7,114 bases of DNA from positions 1 to 7,114 of the forward strand of contig PUKG01000307.1 in NCBI GenBank assembly GCA_003550445.1, written 5' to 3'. This stretch comes from Halobacteroidaceae bacterium (GTDB lineage: Bacteria; Bacillota; Halanaerobiia; B1SED10-174). The notes under the pieces were generated by a model. That model was not told the DNA's origin and did not search any database. It worked only from the letters and a program-made list of their open reading frames with translations. Positions within the stretch are counted from its first letter, which is position 1. Every line of letters begins with the position of its first letter. This document shows positions 6,239-7,114 of the stretch, piece by piece. The position numbers and the translations under genes were made by a program.

Positions 6239-7114
6239 TTAACTATAAATTTGTGGTTCTTCACGACCCTGCAGAACCCGGAGGGTTCCCTTCCAGAGAG
6301 CTTCCATTTCCTTTTCTCCAGGTTTTACAACTACTGGGGCAATATATTTCACTCTTTCTTCAATCAAATTTACCAGCAGAGGAGAATTGGCCATTCCCCC
6401 TGTTAAAATTACTGCGTCAATTTTTCCTGAATTGGCAGGGCCAAGACTACCAATTTCTTTAGCAATCTGGTAGGCCATAGCCGCAAAAACTTCTTCTGAT
6501 TTTTTATCCCCATTTTCTATCTCTTTTTCAATCTGAATAAGGTCATTTGTTCCAAGATAAGCAACCATTCCTCCCTGTCCTTTTATCCTTTTCTTAATAA
6601 AATTTTGGGAATGTTCTCCCGAAAAACAGAGTTTTACAAGGTCACCCACCGGAAGACCTCCTGAGCGTTCAGGAGAAAATGGCCCTTCTCCATCAAGGGC
6701 ATTATTAACATCAACAACTTTCCCATTTCTGTGAAGACCAACAGAAACTCCCCCACCCATATGGGTAACAATAAAGGTTGCTTTTTCATATTCTGTTCCC
6801 ATTTCTTCTGCAACATCCCGGGCCACGGCTTTCTGGTTTAAGGCATGGAAAATACTTCTCCGTTCAATTTCGGGCATCCCGGAAAATCTGGCAATCTCAT
6901 CCATCTCATCAACTATTACCGGGTCAACAATAAATGCCCGGGCATTTATTTGCTGGCCCATCTGATAAGCGAGAATTCCAGCCAGATTACTGGCATGTTC
7001 CCCTTGAACTCCAGCCTGTAAATCTTCAACCATTTTTTTGTTAACTTCCCAGGTTCCGCCGGGGATGGGCTTTAAAAGCCCACCCCTGGCAGAAATTGCA
7101 TCAATTTCCTCTAC
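6239..7114 (-). CDS. buk: Butyrate kinase, N-terminus beyond right edge
   Basis: Butyrate or branched-chain acid kinase of the acetate/butyrate kinase (ASKHA) family, which makes ATP from ADP and butyryl, isobutyryl or isovaleryl phosphate. The frame is open to the right edge, giving 291 residues before the TAA at 6241; family proteins have about 355, so about 65 N-terminal residues are missing. The Met at 7033 is internal, because the preceding 27 codons read a conserved butyrate kinase stretch (RGGLLKPIPGGTWEVN). Other signatures, numbered from the right edge, are GEHASNLAG at 38-46, DPVIVDE at 64-70, MPEIERRSIFHALNQKAVAR at 80-99, the nucleotide-binding THMGGGVSVGLH at 117-128, DGEGPFSPERSGGLPVGD at 141-158 and ILTGGMA at 236-242. 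The gene precedes the oxidoreductase cluster, so the likely substrate is the acyl phosphate derived from its branched acyl-CoA product. The coding sequence contains two strong inverted repeats, listed separately. Confidence 0.95.
   Translation of the reverse strand, partial: VEEIDAISARGGLLKPIPGGTWEVNKKMVEDLQAGVQGEHASNLAGILAYQMGQQINARAFIVDPVIVDEMDEIARFSGMPEIERRSIFHALNQKAVARDVAEEMGTEYEKATFIVTHMGGGVSVGLHRNGKVVDVNNALDGEGPFSPERSGGLPVGDLVKLCFSGEHSQNFIKKRIKGQGGMVAYLGTNDLIQIEKEIENGDKKSEEVFAAMAYQIAKEIGSLGPANSGKIDAVILTGGMANSPLLVNLIEERVKYIAPVVVKPGEKEMEALWKGTLRVLQGREEPQIYS
6929..6950. repeat. Perfect 22-base palindrome inside buk
   Basis: Each half reads AATAAATGCCC followed by its exact complement, with no spacer and no mismatch. 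Pairing stops at both ends (6928 c against 6951 t). It lies entirely in coding sequence, over the codons for QINARAFI. Under equal base frequencies an 11-pair perfect palindrome is expected about 0.002 times in a window of this length, so it is unlikely to be pure chance, though codon and protein constraints could contribute. Function unknown. Confidence 0.5.
7062..7086 (-). repeat. Strong RNA hairpin inside buk
   Basis: In the buk transcript, bases 7086-7076 can pair with 7072-7062: eleven pairs, including one G-U wobble (7083 with 7065), around a 3-base loop. The stem has seven G-C pairs. It covers the codons for RGGLLKPIP, a conserved butyrate kinase motif, and is not followed by a run of U, so it is not an intrinsic terminator. 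Confidence 0.45.

Noticed and set aside
6239..7033. Reading the butyrate kinase as a complete 264-residue gene starting at the ATG at 7033
   Set aside because: The same frame stays open to the right edge and encodes conserved butyrate kinase residues before that Met, so the gene is truncated by the window, not short.

Overview
The window looks like part of an anaerobic, peptide- or amino-acid-fermenting member of the Bacillota (Clostridia-like). The reasons are strong GGAGG-type ribosome binding sites, frequent GTG starts, fairly AT-rich DNA, a ferredoxin-dependent 2-oxoacid oxidoreductase, butyrate kinase, and a NudF plus bacterial endonuclease-Q pair. The exact taxon cannot be fixed from the sequence. 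All nine recognisable genes lie on the minus strand, so the locus reads from right to left. No gene-free stretch exceeds about 75 bases.

Right end (7114 to 4177, reading leftwards): a 5'-truncated butyrate kinase (buk) is followed after 27 bases by a four-gene 2-oxoacid:ferredoxin oxidoreductase in the order two-[4Fe-4S] ferredoxin subunit, alpha, TPP-binding beta, gamma. These four genes overlap one another by 1 to 4 bases. With buk beside it, the best reading is a branched-chain 2-oxoacid (2-oxoisovalerate, VOR) enzyme. Deaminated valine, leucine and isoleucine would be oxidised to branched acyl-CoA with reduction of ferredoxin. After exchange to acyl phosphate, presumably by a phosphotransbutyrylase gene outside the window, butyrate kinase would make ATP and a branched short-chain acid.

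Middle (3626 to 835): a PepT-like M20 metallopeptidase, an ADP-ribose pyrophosphatase (nudF) and an endonuclease-Q-family DNA repair protein follow with short gaps (14 and 33 bases) and a 7-base overlap. No promoter or terminator separates them from the oxidoreductase genes, so the whole run may be one transcription unit.

Left end (831 to 1): a 73-base intergenic gap holds a perfect TATAAT box and a strong ribosome binding site for alanine dehydrogenase (ald). Its last third lies beyond the left edge. Alanine dehydrogenase would feed or drain pyruvate, NADH and ammonia, which fits the same amino-acid-fermenting metabolism.

Most genes belong to known families. The points worth a second look are the DNA-repair/nucleotide-sanitation pair at the end of an energy-metabolism operon, and two unusually strong inverted repeats inside the buk coding sequence: a perfect 22-base palindrome and an 11-pair RNA hairpin.
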